Positions 51,356 to 59,809 of a stretch of 64,000 bases of DNA are shown one piece after another (the first letter of the stretch is position 1; each line of letters starts with the position of its first letter). The notes under the pieces were generated by a model. It searched no databases. It worked only from the letters and a program-made list of their open reading frames with translations, and was not told the origin of the DNA. A program made the position numbers and the translations under genes. Source of the DNA: JBLEFH01 sp047345645 (GTDB lineage Bacteria; Pseudomonadota; Alphaproteobacteria; Rhodobacterales; Rhodobacteraceae). The stretch lies in NCBI GenBank assembly GCA_047345645.1, contig JBLEFH010000003.1. The stretch is one strand, 5' to 3'.

Positions 51356-52473
51356 TGGGCGGCCTCGGCTTCCTCAGCGGGGGCCTCTTCAGCCGGGGTC
51401 TCTGTCGCAGCGGCGTCATCGGCAGGAGCCTCCTCAGCCGCTGCATCGCCTGCGCCCGCATGGGCTTCGGTCGCCGCAATCGCCTTTTCGACCAGCGCCG
51501 CGCCGTCAAAGCCCGCGCCGGAGACCTCTTCCACCCAGCGATCCCGCACCGGGGCAATCGCATCGCGGAACGCGGCGGTTTCCTCTTCGGTGAGCGTCAC
51601 ATGGGTGTTGCCATTCTCAACCGCGAGCGCAATGCCGCGCTCATCCACATCGCGCCAGATCTGCCCGACCTCGGCCAGCCAGTCCTCGTCGGACGCATCG
51701 CGGAAGGCCTGTTTCACATCGTCAGGCAGGCTGTCCCATTTCGCCTTGTTCATGGAAACCTGGAAGATCGAGGTACCGAAACGCTCCTTGTTCACGCCCT
51801 CGATCTGGTAATCGGTCTGCTCGAAGATCTTGAGTGGCGCGATGATCTCCCACGGGATAAACGCCCCATCAACCACGCCTTTTTGCAGCGATTGCGGCAG
51901 ATCCGGCACCGGCATCGAGATCGGCGTCGCGCCGAGCGCTTCGATCACCCACCCGCCAGAGCGGGTCGGGATGCGCATTTTCGCGCCCGCCAGATCCTCG
52001 GGGCTGCGGACTTCCTGATCGCGCATATGGATCGCCTGACCCGCATGGGCGTGCAGGAACATCACCTCAAGCCCGCGATAATCCTCCGCCAGATCGCTCT
52101 CGAAGAGATCCTTCATGGCCAGATTGGTCGCCGCCGGATCGTTCACGAAGACGCCGGGCAGCTCGAACACCTCGCTGCGCGGGAACTGCCCCGCCGTGTA
52201 GCCATTGAGCGCCCAGACGAGATCGACCACTCCGTCCCGCGCCTGCTGGACCAGCTCCGGCGGACGCCCGCCAAGTGTCATGTTCGGGAACACTTCGATG
52301 GCGACCTTGCCGCCCGACAGCTCCTCGACCCGCTCGGCCCAAGGCACGATCATGTCCGTATGCGCCGGCGCCTGCGCGCTCAGGAAGTGGTGGAATTTGA
52401 ACTGGAATTCCTGCGCCGAAGCGCCCGATGCAGCCAGAGCCGCGATGGCGGTAAGTGTTTTGATATATTTCAT
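51352..52473 (-). CDS. TRAP substrate-binding protein with acidic Ala/Glu/Pro tail
   Basis: This 373-residue receptor has a signal peptide ending ASGASA. Motifs include FKFHHFLSAQAPAHTDMIVPWAERVEELSGG, KMRIPTRSGGWVIEALGATPISMPVPDLPQSLQKGVVDGAFIPWE, close to receptors for aromatic or isoprenoid-like acids. The fold ends near residue 335. A tail of about 38 residues (EEAPADDAAATETPAEEAPAEEAEAAQ in part) follows, similar in kind to the uehA tail. GGGAGG precedes the ATG. Confidence 0.92.
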   Translation of the reverse strand: MKYIKTLTAIAALAASGASAQEFQFKFHHFLSAQAPAHTDMIVPWAERVEELSGGKVAIEVFPNMTLGGRPPELVQQARDGVVDLVWALNGYTAGQFPRSEVFELPGVFVNDPAATNLAMKDLFESDLAEDYRGLEVMFLHAHAGQAIHMRDQEVRSPEDLAGAKMRIPTRSGGWVIEALGATPISMPVPDLPQSLQKGVVDGAFIPWEIIAPLKIFEQTDYQIEGVNKERFGTSIFQVSMNKAKWDSLPDDVKQAFRDASDEDWLAEVGQIWRDVDERGIALAVENGNTHVTLTEEETAAFRDAIAPVRDRWVEEVSGAGFDGAALVEKAIAATEAHAGAGDAAAEEAPADDAAATETPAEEAPAEEAEAAQ

Positions 52474-52496
52474 GTTTTCCTCCCAGAAAGCCCGCT

Positions 52497-53933
52497 TCAG
52501 AACGGGTAATGTTGCGCCGGATCTTCAATGGTAATCCAGCGTGTAATGGTAAACTCGTCGATCCCGGCCCGCCCGCCGAAGCGGCCATAGCCGGAGCTTT
52601 TCACGCCGCCGAAGGGCATTTGCGGCTCGTCGGCCACGGTCGGGCCGTTGATGTGGCAAATGCCGGTCTCGATCTGCTGCGCGACGGCCATGGCGCGGCG
52701 GATATCCTGGCTGAACACCGCGCCCGAAAGGCCATATTCGGTATCGTTGGCGACCCGGATCGCCTCCTCTTCGCTCGCCACCCGGATGATGGGTTTGACA
52801 GGGCCGAAGCTTTCCTCGCGGTAAATCCGCATCTCGGGCGTGACATTGTCGAGCAGGGTCGCCGGAACAATCGCGCCGTCCCGCGCGCCGCCCGCCACTT
52901 GCTTTGCGTCCTTGGCGGTCGCGTCGGCAATGAGATCGTCCATCTTCTCGGCGGCGTCTTTGGTGACCAGCGCGCCCAGCACGACATGGCCGCGCGGATC
53001 GCCTGCGGGTAGCTCATTGGCGCGTTTCGCGAGTTTCTCGACAAAGGCATCGGCAACCGCTTCGTGGACGATGATCCGCTCCGTGGACATGCAGATTTGC
53101 CCTTGGTTCATGAAGGCCCCGAAAATCGCGGCATTCACTGCACCGTCGAGATCGGCGTCGTCCAGCACCACGAAAGGCGCTTTGCCGCCAAGCTCCAAGA
53201 GCGCGGGTTTCAGCCCTTCCGCCGCCTTTTGCGCGATGATCTTGCCGACCTTCGTGGAGCCGGTGAAATTCACATGTTTGACCTCGGGCGCGGCGATGAG
53301 GGCCGCGACGATCTCAGCGGCATCCTCTGGCGCATTGGTCAGCACATTGACGACGCCGGGCGGGAAGCCCGCCTCTTCAAACACCGTGCCGATGAGCCGG
53401 TGCGTCGCCGGGCACATTTCGGACGCTTTGAGGATCACCGTGTTCCCGGTCGCCAACGCCATCGCGAGGGCGCGGGTGCCAAGGATCACCGGCGCATTCC
53501 ACGGCGCGATCCCAAGGCACACGCCATGCGGGCGGCGCGTCGCCATCGCCATGCTGCCGGGCTTGTCGCTGGGGATGATCTCGCCCGACACCTGCGTCGT
53601 CGCGCCCGCCGCTTCGCGCAGCATATTGGCCGCGAGCATGACGTTGAACCCCGCCCAAGGGCCGGTTGCGCCGGTCTCGGCGATCATCAGCTGGGTGAAA
53701 TCACCCGCCTTGCTTTCCATCACCTCGGCGGCTTTCAGGAGCAGCGCGCGGCGCGGACCGGGACCCATTTGGGACCACTCCGCAAACGCCGTATGCGCGG
53801 CCTGAACCGCGTCCTCAACGTCTTTCACTGTGGCTTTCGGCGCTGTGGTCGCGACCTCGCCCGTCACCGGATCGACCCGCTCGAACCCCTCGCCAGACCG
53901 GGCCTCCCCCCCGATCAACATATCTATCTTCAT
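52497..53933 (-). CDS. aldehyde dehydrogenase, vanillin/benzaldehyde-dehydrogenase-like
   Basis: This 478-residue ALDH has APWNAPVILGTRALA (Asn of PWN kept), GSTKVGK, the catalytic Glu in LELGGKAPF and the catalytic Cys in NQGQICMSTER. PWNAPVILG, MNQGQICMSTERIIVH and the C-terminal segment resemble vanillin and salicylaldehyde dehydrogenases. GGGAGG precedes the ATG, which follows the pcaB stop directly. It probably supplies a hydroxybenzoate to pobA or the pca route. Confidence 0.9.
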   Translation of the reverse strand: MKIDMLIGGEARSGEGFERVDPVTGEVATTAPKATVKDVEDAVQAAHTAFAEWSQMGPGPRRALLLKAAEVMESKAGDFTQLMIAETGATGPWAGFNVMLAANMLREAAGATTQVSGEIIPSDKPGSMAMATRRPHGVCLGIAPWNAPVILGTRALAMALATGNTVILKASEMCPATHRLIGTVFEEAGFPPGVVNVLTNAPEDAAEIVAALIAAPEVKHVNFTGSTKVGKIIAQKAAEGLKPALLELGGKAPFVVLDDADLDGAVNAAIFGAFMNQGQICMSTERIIVHEAVADAFVEKLAKRANELPAGDPRGHVVLGALVTKDAAEKMDDLIADATAKDAKQVAGGARDGAIVPATLLDNVTPEMRIYREESFGPVKPIIRVASEEEAIRVANDTEYGLSGAVFSQDIRRAMAVAQQIETGICHINGPTVADEPQMPFGGVKSSGYGRFGGRAGIDEFTITRWITIEDPAQHYPF

Positions 53934-55223
53934 TTAGTCCTCCCTGAATTCGGCCGCGAACCTCCGCGCCATTGTGGCCGCCGCGCCCGTGACGCGCAGC
54001 GGATTGTTCGTCAGATCGCCAATGTCGAGACTGGCGAGACCCTGATCGGATTTGAGCGCCGCCTTCACCGCCGCCTGCGCGTCGGTGCGCGGCATAGTTT
54101 GCGCCAGTTGGAACGTCGCGGCTTCGGCGTAAGGGCCGTCCCCGGCGGCGGCGAGATTGGCCAGCATCGTCTCGGGCTTCGGCGTCAACACGGCGAGCAG
54201 ATCGCCAAGCCGGGCGAGCGCCGCGCCGGAGGCCACTGCGATCTGCCGCAGCACCGCCCATTCCTCGGCCCAGGCCGCGCCGTCGCGCTGGCCGCCATGG
54301 AGCATGGCATCGAACATGCCGCCCTGAAGCCGCGCCGTGCTGCGGGCGAGCGTGATGAGCGCTTCGGCCAGAACGGGGTTGGATTTATGCGGCATGGTGG
54401 ACGAGCCACCGCCTGCGAAACTGACTTCATTCACACCGCTTTGCGCGAGCAGGATCGCGTCGGTCCCGATCTTCCCGATACTCCCCGCGAGCAAGGTCAG
54501 CGCCGCGCCGCATTCGGCCATGGTGCCGCGATCGGCATGCCACGGGATCTCGGCGGTTTTGAGGCCAAGCGTGTCCGCCATCTTCGCGCGGACCTCGCCA
54601 GCCTTCTCGCCAATCGCCGCATCCGTGCCCGCCGCGCCGTGGAGCGAGACGCGCAGAAGCTGCGGGCGCAGCGCTTTGAGCCGTCCGCGCGCCGCGTAGA
54701 GCGCTTGCCCCCAGACGGCGACCCATGCGCCGAAGGTGGTGGGCGTGGCGATCTGGCTGCGGGTGCGGGCCGCCATCGGGATCTCCGCGCCCTCTTCGGC
54801 GATCTCTGCCAGCCTTTTCATAGCCTTGGAAAGCCGCGCGTCCAGCAAGTCCAGCACTTTGCCAAGCTGAATGACCGTCGCCGTGTCCACAATATCCTGC
54901 GAGGTCGCGCCCCAATGCAAATAGGCCGATGCCTCGGGCGAGAGGTTTTTGCGCAATTCCGCAAGCAGCGCCGGGATCGGCACCCCGTCCCGCGCCGCGC
55001 CTTCGCTCAGCGCCGCGGGCGACACCTCAAGCCCGCGCAATTCCTGCGCCAGCGCCGCGCCCGCCTCCGCCGGGATCACGCCGCAGGCGCCTTCCGCCTC
55101 GGCCAATGCCGCTTCGACCTCGATCATCGCGCCGACCAGCGCCGCATCATCAAGAAGCCCGCGGATCTCGCCATCGCTGAAGAGATCCGCCCAAAGCGCG
55201 CTATCGGCCAGCGAAATACTCAC
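53934..55223 (-). CDS. pcaB: 3-carboxy-cis,cis-muconate cycloisomerase
   Basis: This 429-residue fumarase/ASL-fold enzyme has the signature GGSSTMPHKSNPV and HWGATSQDIVDT. It converts carboxymuconate to carboxymuconolactone. I chose GTG 55223, which overlaps the BKACE stop (GTGA) and has GGAGGG upstream. The open frame to 55292 gives a Pro/Arg-rich shadow. The 429 residues are in the normal range. Confidence 0.95.
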   Translation of the reverse strand: MSISLADSALWADLFSDGEIRGLLDDAALVGAMIEVEAALAEAEGACGVIPAEAGAALAQELRGLEVSPAALSEGAARDGVPIPALLAELRKNLSPEASAYLHWGATSQDIVDTATVIQLGKVLDLLDARLSKAMKRLAEIAEEGAEIPMAARTRSQIATPTTFGAWVAVWGQALYAARGRLKALRPQLLRVSLHGAAGTDAAIGEKAGEVRAKMADTLGLKTAEIPWHADRGTMAECGAALTLLAGSIGKIGTDAILLAQSGVNEVSFAGGGSSTMPHKSNPVLAEALITLARSTARLQGGMFDAMLHGGQRDGAAWAEEWAVLRQIAVASGAALARLGDLLAVLTPKPETMLANLAAAGDGPYAEAATFQLAQTMPRTDAQAAVKAALKSDQGLASLDIGDLTNNPLRVTGAAATMARRFAAEFRED

Positions 55224-56056
55224 ACGCCCTCCAGTGCCAGAAGGCGGCGGGCGGTTTTCCAGTCGGCCACTTCCCGGCCCGCTTTTTCGCAAAGCTCGAC
55301 GGTGCGTTTGACCAGCGCGGCGTTGGACGGCGCGAGCGTGTCCTTGTCGATCCGCACATTGTCCTCAAGGCCGGTGCGGCAATGCCCGCCAGTCTCAATG
55401 CACCATTCGTTCAGCGTAGCCTGATGCGGGCCGATCCCGGCGGCGCACCATGTGGTTTCGGGCAAAATCCGCTCGCGAGTCTGGCGGTAGAAATCGAACA
55501 CCTCGCGGTCCACCGGCATCGCGTTTTTCACGCCCATGACGAACTGCACATGGACATTCGCCGGAAGCCGCCCGTCCGCCACCATCTTCGCCGCCTGGAA
55601 AAGATGCGACAGATCAAAGGCTTCGATCTCGGGACGGACGTTGTATTGCTTCATCTCGCTGGCGAGCCAATCCACCAGATCCGGCGGATTTTCGTAAACC
55701 CGCGTCGGGAAATTGTTGGACCCGACGGAGAGCGACGCCATGTCGGGCGAAAGCGGCAGCATCCCGCCGCGCGCCTCGCCCGCACCGGAGCGCCCGCCGG
55801 TTGAGAGCTGGATGATCATGCCGGGGCAATGTTCCTTGATCCCCTCGACCAGCCGCGCGAATTTCTCGGGATCGGAACTTGGGCTCTGATCGTCATTGCG
55901 CACATGGCAATGGGCGATGGTCGCGCCCGCCTCGAAGCTTTCCTGAATGCTCTCCACCTGCTCCGAAATCGTGATCGGAATCGCCGGATTGTTCGCCTTG
56001 CGCCCGACCGAGCCGGTGATGGCCACACAGATGATACAGGGGTCAAATTCGCTCAT
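55220..56056 (-). CDS. beta-keto acid cleavage enzyme (BKACE, DUF849)
   Basis: This 278-residue TIM-barrel Zn enzyme has metal His in AHCHVRND and GGHCRTGLEDN, and the early ICVAITGSVGRK. BKACE enzymes cleave a beta-keto acid with acetyl-CoA to give acetoacetate and a new acyl-CoA. Some members accept beta-ketoadipate. Here it lies between pcaG and pcaB while pcaI, pcaJ and pcaF are absent, so it probably turns beta-ketoadipate into succinyl-CoA and acetoacetate (inference). Confidence 0.93.
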   Translation of the reverse strand: MSEFDPCIICVAITGSVGRKANNPAIPITISEQVESIQESFEAGATIAHCHVRNDDQSPSSDPEKFARLVEGIKEHCPGMIIQLSTGGRSGAGEARGGMLPLSPDMASLSVGSNNFPTRVYENPPDLVDWLASEMKQYNVRPEIEAFDLSHLFQAAKMVADGRLPANVHVQFVMGVKNAMPVDREVFDFYRQTRERILPETTWCAAGIGPHQATLNEWCIETGGHCRTGLEDNVRIDKDTLAPSNAALVKRTVELCEKAGREVADWKTARRLLALEGV

Positions 56057-56065
56057 GATGCGTCC

Positions 56066-56662
56066 TTAAATGTCGAAAAACACGGTCTCTTTCGGACCCT
56101 GAAGATAGATATCGTGATGGTAGCCCTCGTCGGATTTTTCGGCCACCAGCGTCGCGATCCGGGTCTTATGCTCGATCCGCGCGAGAAGCGGGTCGGCGGA
56201 CAGATCATCCTCGGGGAAATAGACCCGCGTCGACAGCCCCGTATTCACACCGCGCGCGACGATCCAGAGATTGAGATGCGGCGGCTCGGTGCTGCCATCG
56301 CCGCGGTCAATCGCGCCGGGTTTGATGGTTTCCAGCCGGAAAATCCCGCTGTCGAAATCCGCCGAGCGGCGGGCAAAACCGGTCACTTTCGGGTCCGCCC
56401 CCTCCTGCCCCGGATAGCGTCCTTCAGCATCGGCCTGCCAGATCTCGACCAGCACGTCTTTCAGCTCCATTCCGGCCCCGTCGATCACGCGGAAGGTCAG
56501 CACGATTTCCTCGCCCTTCGCCCCCGCCTCAAAGGTCGTTTTGCCGACCGACTCGTAAGGCACGGGATCGAGACCGGCATAGTCCGGCGCGGTGCCGATA
56601 TGCACGTAAGGCCCCGCCGTTTGCGACGGCGTCACCGGCAGAGTGTCAAGTTTCTGAACCAT
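56066..56662 (-). CDS. pcaG: protocatechuate 3,4-dioxygenase alpha subunit
   Basis: This 198-residue subunit opens TPSQTAGPYVHIGTAPDYAGL, has DVLVEIWQADAEGRYPGQ and LNLWIVARGVNTGLSTRVYF where the beta chain has the His ligands. It has no complete iron site, as expected for PcaG. It starts directly after the pcaH stop (TAAATG). Confidence 0.97.
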   Translation of the reverse strand: MVQKLDTLPVTPSQTAGPYVHIGTAPDYAGLDPVPYESVGKTTFEAGAKGEEIVLTFRVIDGAGMELKDVLVEIWQADAEGRYPGQEGADPKVTGFARRSADFDSGIFRLETIKPGAIDRGDGSTEPPHLNLWIVARGVNTGLSTRVYFPEDDLSADPLLARIEHKTRIATLVAEKSDEGYHHDIYLQGPKETVFFDI

Positions 56663-57385
56663 TTAGAGACCCTCCCGGTGGTTTTCGAAGAATGTCGCGC
56701 GGCGGCCCCGCAAGACAATGTCAAATTTGTAAGCAATCGAATCCATCGGCTTGGTCTGGCCCATATCGAGCGCCGCGACGAGACGGCCAAGCGCCTCCTT
56801 ATCCGGGATCGTATTGGCAATCGGGCAAAGCGGGATCAGCGGATCGCCCTCGAAATAAAGCTGCGTGATCAGGCGCTGACCGAAAGCGTGGCCGAAGACC
56901 GAGAAGTGGATATGTGCCGGGCGCCAGTCATTCGTCCCGTTCGGCCACGGATAGGCGCCGGGCTTGATCGTGCGGAAGACGTAAGAGCCATCCTCGCCCG
57001 TGATCGTCCGCCCGCAGCCGCCGAAATTCGGGTCGAGCGCGGCGAGATAGCCGTCTTTTTTGTGGCGGTAACGCCCGCCCGCATTGGCCTGCCAGATCTC
57101 GATCAGCGCGCCGGGAATGCCCTTACCGTTCTCATCGAGGAGCCGGCCATGAACCAAAATCCGCTCGCCAATCGCGGACTCGCCGGATTGGGCCCAGTTG
57201 ATGATGAGATCGTTGTCATGCTCGCCAATAATGTCGTGGCCAAAGGTCGGCCCGGTCTCTTCGCTCGGCCCGCTCGGGAACGAGATCATCGCCTTTTGCG
57301 GCGACCGAAGCACGCTGGTTTTATAGGCTGGCGTAAACGCTGGCGGGTTGAGCCCCAGCGGACGTTCGATCAATCCTCCGCTCAT
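56663..57385 (-). CDS. pcaH: protocatechuate 3,4-dioxygenase beta subunit
   Basis: This 240-residue catalytic subunit carries the Fe(III) ligands: Tyr in GGRYRHKKDG, Tyr in KPGAYPWPN, and both His in RPAHIHFSVFG. It ortho-cleaves protocatechuate to 3-carboxymuconate. Start ATG 57385 overlaps the pcaC stop (ATGA). Confidence 0.97.
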   Translation of the reverse strand: MSGGLIERPLGLNPPAFTPAYKTSVLRSPQKAMISFPSGPSEETGPTFGHDIIGEHDNDLIINWAQSGESAIGERILVHGRLLDENGKGIPGALIEIWQANAGGRYRHKKDGYLAALDPNFGGCGRTITGEDGSYVFRTIKPGAYPWPNGTNDWRPAHIHFSVFGHAFGQRLITQLYFEGDPLIPLCPIANTIPDKEALGRLVAALDMGQTKPMDSIAYKFDIVLRGRRATFFENHREGL

Positions 57386-57756
57386 GTGTCCATCTCCTCC
57401 AAGGTGTCCTTGATGATTTTGATCGCGTGATTGGCGCGCGGCACCCCGGCATAGACCGCGACATGCAGCATCGCCTCGCGCAGATCTTCCGGGGTCGCGC
57501 CCGTATTGGCCGTCGCCCGCGTATGCATGGCGACCTCGTCGAAATTGCCCAAGGCGGCGAGCAGCGCGATGGTCACGATGGAGCGCTCGCGGTGGGTCAG
57601 CTGGTCCCGCGACCAGACGGACCCCCACGCCCCTTCCGTGATAAACTCCTGAAACGGCTGGTCAAAATCGGTCTTGGCCGCTTCCGCCCGGTCCACATGC
57701 GCATCGCCCAGAACCGCGCGGCGCGTGGCCATCCCTTGCTCAAAACGCTCAGACAT
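57382..57756 (-). CDS. pcaC: 4-carboxymuconolactone decarboxylase
   Basis: This 124-residue AhpD-fold protein has the GAWGSVWSRDQLTHRERSIVTIALLAALG segment with Arg and His typical of PcaC. Its start overlaps the pcaD stop by 8 bp. It is separate from pcaD, not the PcaL fusion. Confidence 0.96.
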   Translation of the reverse strand: MSERFEQGMATRRAVLGDAHVDRAEAAKTDFDQPFQEFITEGAWGSVWSRDQLTHRERSIVTIALLAALGNFDEVAMHTRATANTGATPEDLREAMLHVAVYAGVPRANHAIKIIKDTLEEMDT

Positions 57757-58534
57757 TGGGCAACTCCTTGATGAAGGTTGTAACGAAAGCGGCGACTTTT
57801 TCCGGGGCCTCGATGGCCGGGATATGACCCGTCTCGTCGATCAGCTTGTATTGACTACCAGAAATGAGATCCGCCGTGCTTTGCACCAGATCCGGCGGGG
57901 TCGAGCCATCATGGCCGCCCGCGATCAGCATAACCGGCAGGTCAAGCTTCTGGGTGCTTTCGGTCAAATCCGCGCCCGAAATCGCATGGCCGCAGCCCGC
58001 ATAACCTGCCGGGGACTGGCGCGAGAGCATGTTGGACCAAAGCTGGTGGTGATTTCCGTTAACGAAGTCCGGCGAAAACCAGCGTTCCATAATGCCGGGA
58101 GCCATCGCCGCCAGCCCGTCCGTGTGGACCTGATCAATCCGCTCAGCCCACATCTCGGGCGTGCCGATCTTGGCTGCCGTGTTCGAGAGGATCAGCGCGC
58201 GGCACAACTCCGGCCGCGTCGCCGCCAGTTTCTGCGCGATCATGCCCCCGATGGAACAGCCGAGAATCACAGCATTTTTAATATTGAGATGATCGAGCAG
58301 CGCCGCCGCATCTTCGGTCAGCCCGGCCATGGTATAGGCCCCCTCCGGCGCATCGCTGACCCCATGGCCGCGCTTGTCATAGCGAAGGAAACGATAGTCC
58401 GGGAGCGCGTCCACGACCGAATCCCACATCCGCAGATCGGTCCCAAGAGAGTTAATGGCGAGGATCACCGGCGCATCTGCAGGCCCGTCTTCGCGGTAAT
58501 GCATCGCCCCCCAATCGCGTGAAATGGCTTTCAT
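57749..58534 (-). CDS. pcaD: 3-oxoadipate enol-lactonase
   Basis: This 261-residue alpha/beta hydrolase has the nucleophile Ser in GCSIGGMIAQ, acidic residue in the ILIAGGHDGSTPPD region (as LIAGGHDG) and His in ETGHIPAIEAPE. It makes beta-ketoadipate. ATG 58534 has GGGAGG upstream; the open frame to 58558 lacks a site. It is the first gene of the pca operon, divergent from pcaQ. Confidence 0.95.
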   Translation of the reverse strand: MKAISRDWGAMHYREDGPADAPVILAINSLGTDLRMWDSVVDALPDYRFLRYDKRGHGVSDAPEGAYTMAGLTEDAAALLDHLNIKNAVILGCSIGGMIAQKLAATRPELCRALILSNTAAKIGTPEMWAERIDQVHTDGLAAMAPGIMERWFSPDFVNGNHHQLWSNMLSRQSPAGYAGCGHAISGADLTESTQKLDLPVMLIAGGHDGSTPPDLVQSTADLISGSQYKLIDETGHIPAIEAPEKVAAFVTTFIKELPNV

Positions 58535-58611
58535 GGAATCCTCCCTGCGAATGATCATTCCATAATATTTACCTTGCGTGAAATATAAAATGGGGGGAAA
58601 CGTATAACCAT

Positions 58612-59529
58612 ATGACTATGCATCCCGGCATCAAACTCCGCCATATCCGCGCCTTCCTCGACGTCGCCGCCGAGGGGACCGTCACCGGCGCGGCGCGGCG
58701 GCAGGGCATTTCGCAGCCCGCGCTCTCCAAAACCATTTCGGAACTCGAAACCCTGCTGGATCAATCGCTCTTCACCCGGCAAGGACGGCGGCTTGCGCTG
58801 AGCCGCGCCGGCGAGATGTTCCACCGCCACGCACTCAGCGCCGTCGACAGCCTCAACGCCGGTGCCGCCGCGCTGCAAGGCGGCGCGCCCGCGGGCCGCA
58901 TCGCCGTCGGCGTGCTACCCACGGTCGCCACCAGCTTTTTCCCCCGCGCCGTTCTCGATTTCCACGCGCTTCGCCCCGACTGCCGGGTGCGCGTGATGAC
59001 CGGCCCGAACGCCTTCCTGATCGACCGCCTCCGCGCCCGCGCCATTGATTTCATGGTCGGCCGCCTGCCCGATGGCGCGAGTATGGACGGCCTCAGCTTC
59101 AGCCATCTCTACGAAGACGATGTGGTCCTCTGCGCCCGCGCCGGCCACCCCATGCTCGGCGCGCCGATCAGCGAAATCCTCCGGCACGCGCCGCTCGTGC
59201 TGCCCCCCAAAGGCGCGATCATCCGCAACATCGTTGGCCAATTCCTCCACGCCCAAGGCCTCGCCGGACTGCAACCGGCTTTCGAGACCGTCTCCCTCGC
59301 CTTCGGCCGCAGCCTCCTGCTGCAATCCGACGCCGTCTGGTTCATCTCCCGCGGCGTCGTCGCCCACGAAGTCGATATAGGCGAGCTCGTCACCATCGAC
59401 ACCGGCGCCCAATTTCTCTCCGGCGCGGTCGGATTGACGCAACTCCAATCCGCCGAGTTCGAAGGCGACGCAGCGCTGCTCATCGAGATTTTGAAGGGGC
59501 ACGCAAGCGGCGCGCGGGTGAAGCGTTAG
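58612..59529 (+). CDS. pcaQ: LysR-family regulator PcaQ
   Basis: This 305-residue LysR protein has HTH IKLRHIRAFLDVAAEGTVTGAARRQGISQPALSKTI and TLLDQSLFTRQGRRLALSRAGEMF, which match PcaQ of alphaproteobacteria. It lies divergent from pcaD with a 77-bp gap. PcaQ activates pca genes in response to carboxymuconolactone-type intermediates. ATAACC followed by a partial partner half-site (58604-58619) overlaps its own start, hinting at autoregulation. Confidence 0.92.
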   Translation: MTMHPGIKLRHIRAFLDVAAEGTVTGAARRQGISQPALSKTISELETLLDQSLFTRQGRRLALSRAGEMFHRHALSAVDSLNAGAAALQGGAPAGRIAVGVLPTVATSFFPRAVLDFHALRPDCRVRVMTGPNAFLIDRLRARAIDFMVGRLPDGASMDGLSFSHLYEDDVVLCARAGHPMLGAPISEILRHAPLVLPPKGAIIRNIVGQFLHAQGLAGLQPAFETVSLAFGRSLLLQSDAVWFISRGVVAHEVDIGELVTIDTGAQFLSGAVGLTQLQSAEFEGDAALLIEILKGHASGARVKR

Positions 59530-59658
59530 GCGCAAAATGCGCGTTTATGATAAAGTTCGGAATCTTAACGCCAGCTAGGCAGAGAAACGGAAAAACAGGA
59601 AACGTTTCGACGCGAGATCCCCGCACCTAAAATTATCCAATATTTTCAATAATTTAAA

Positions 59659-59733
59659 TGGTGCCCGGGGGCGGAATCGAACCACCGACACGAGGATTTT
59701 CAATCCACTGCTCTACCCCTGAGCTACCCGGGC
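59659..59733 (-). tRNA. tRNA-Phe (GAA)
   Basis: On the minus strand the acceptor GCCCGGG pairs with CCCGGGC, followed by discriminator A and an encoded CCA. The D-arm is AGCTCAGGGGTAGAGC, the anticodon loop TTGAAAA gives GAA, and the T-arm contains GGTTCGATTCC. Total length is 75 nt. One U-U mismatch lies in the anticodon stem. Confidence 0.97.
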
Positions 59734-59762
59734 ACGGGTGACGCTTGGCGTCGGGTGAGCGG

Positions 59763-59791
59763 TTTCTAGGCCACTGCGGCGGGACTGTCCA
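59763..59791 (-). promoter_or_regulatory. tRNA-Phe promoter
   Basis: On the minus strand TGGACA (59791-59786) and TAGAAA (59768-59763) are separated by 17 bp. This is a good sigma-70-like promoter placing the transcript start about 22 nt before the tRNA. Confidence 0.7.
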
Positions 59792-59809
59792 GAGCGTTTT
59801 CGCTCTTTT

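Noticed and set aside
53064..55424. 786-residue plus-strand open frame
   Set aside because: Runs antisense to the aldehyde dehydrogenase and pcaB, which have clear catalytic motifs; its product is Arg/His/Ala-rich without domains.
39952..58591. Shared 11-mer AAATATAAAAT before pobA (39952) and pcaQ (58581)
   Set aside because: A/T-only promoter word in the same absolute but opposite relative orientation; too low in complexity to claim a common operator.
59791..59806. AGAGCG-TTTT-CGCTCT hairpin with T run as yacG terminator
   Set aside because: The T run lies on the plus strand, the wrong side for the minus-strand yacG transcript; no plus-strand gene ends close by.
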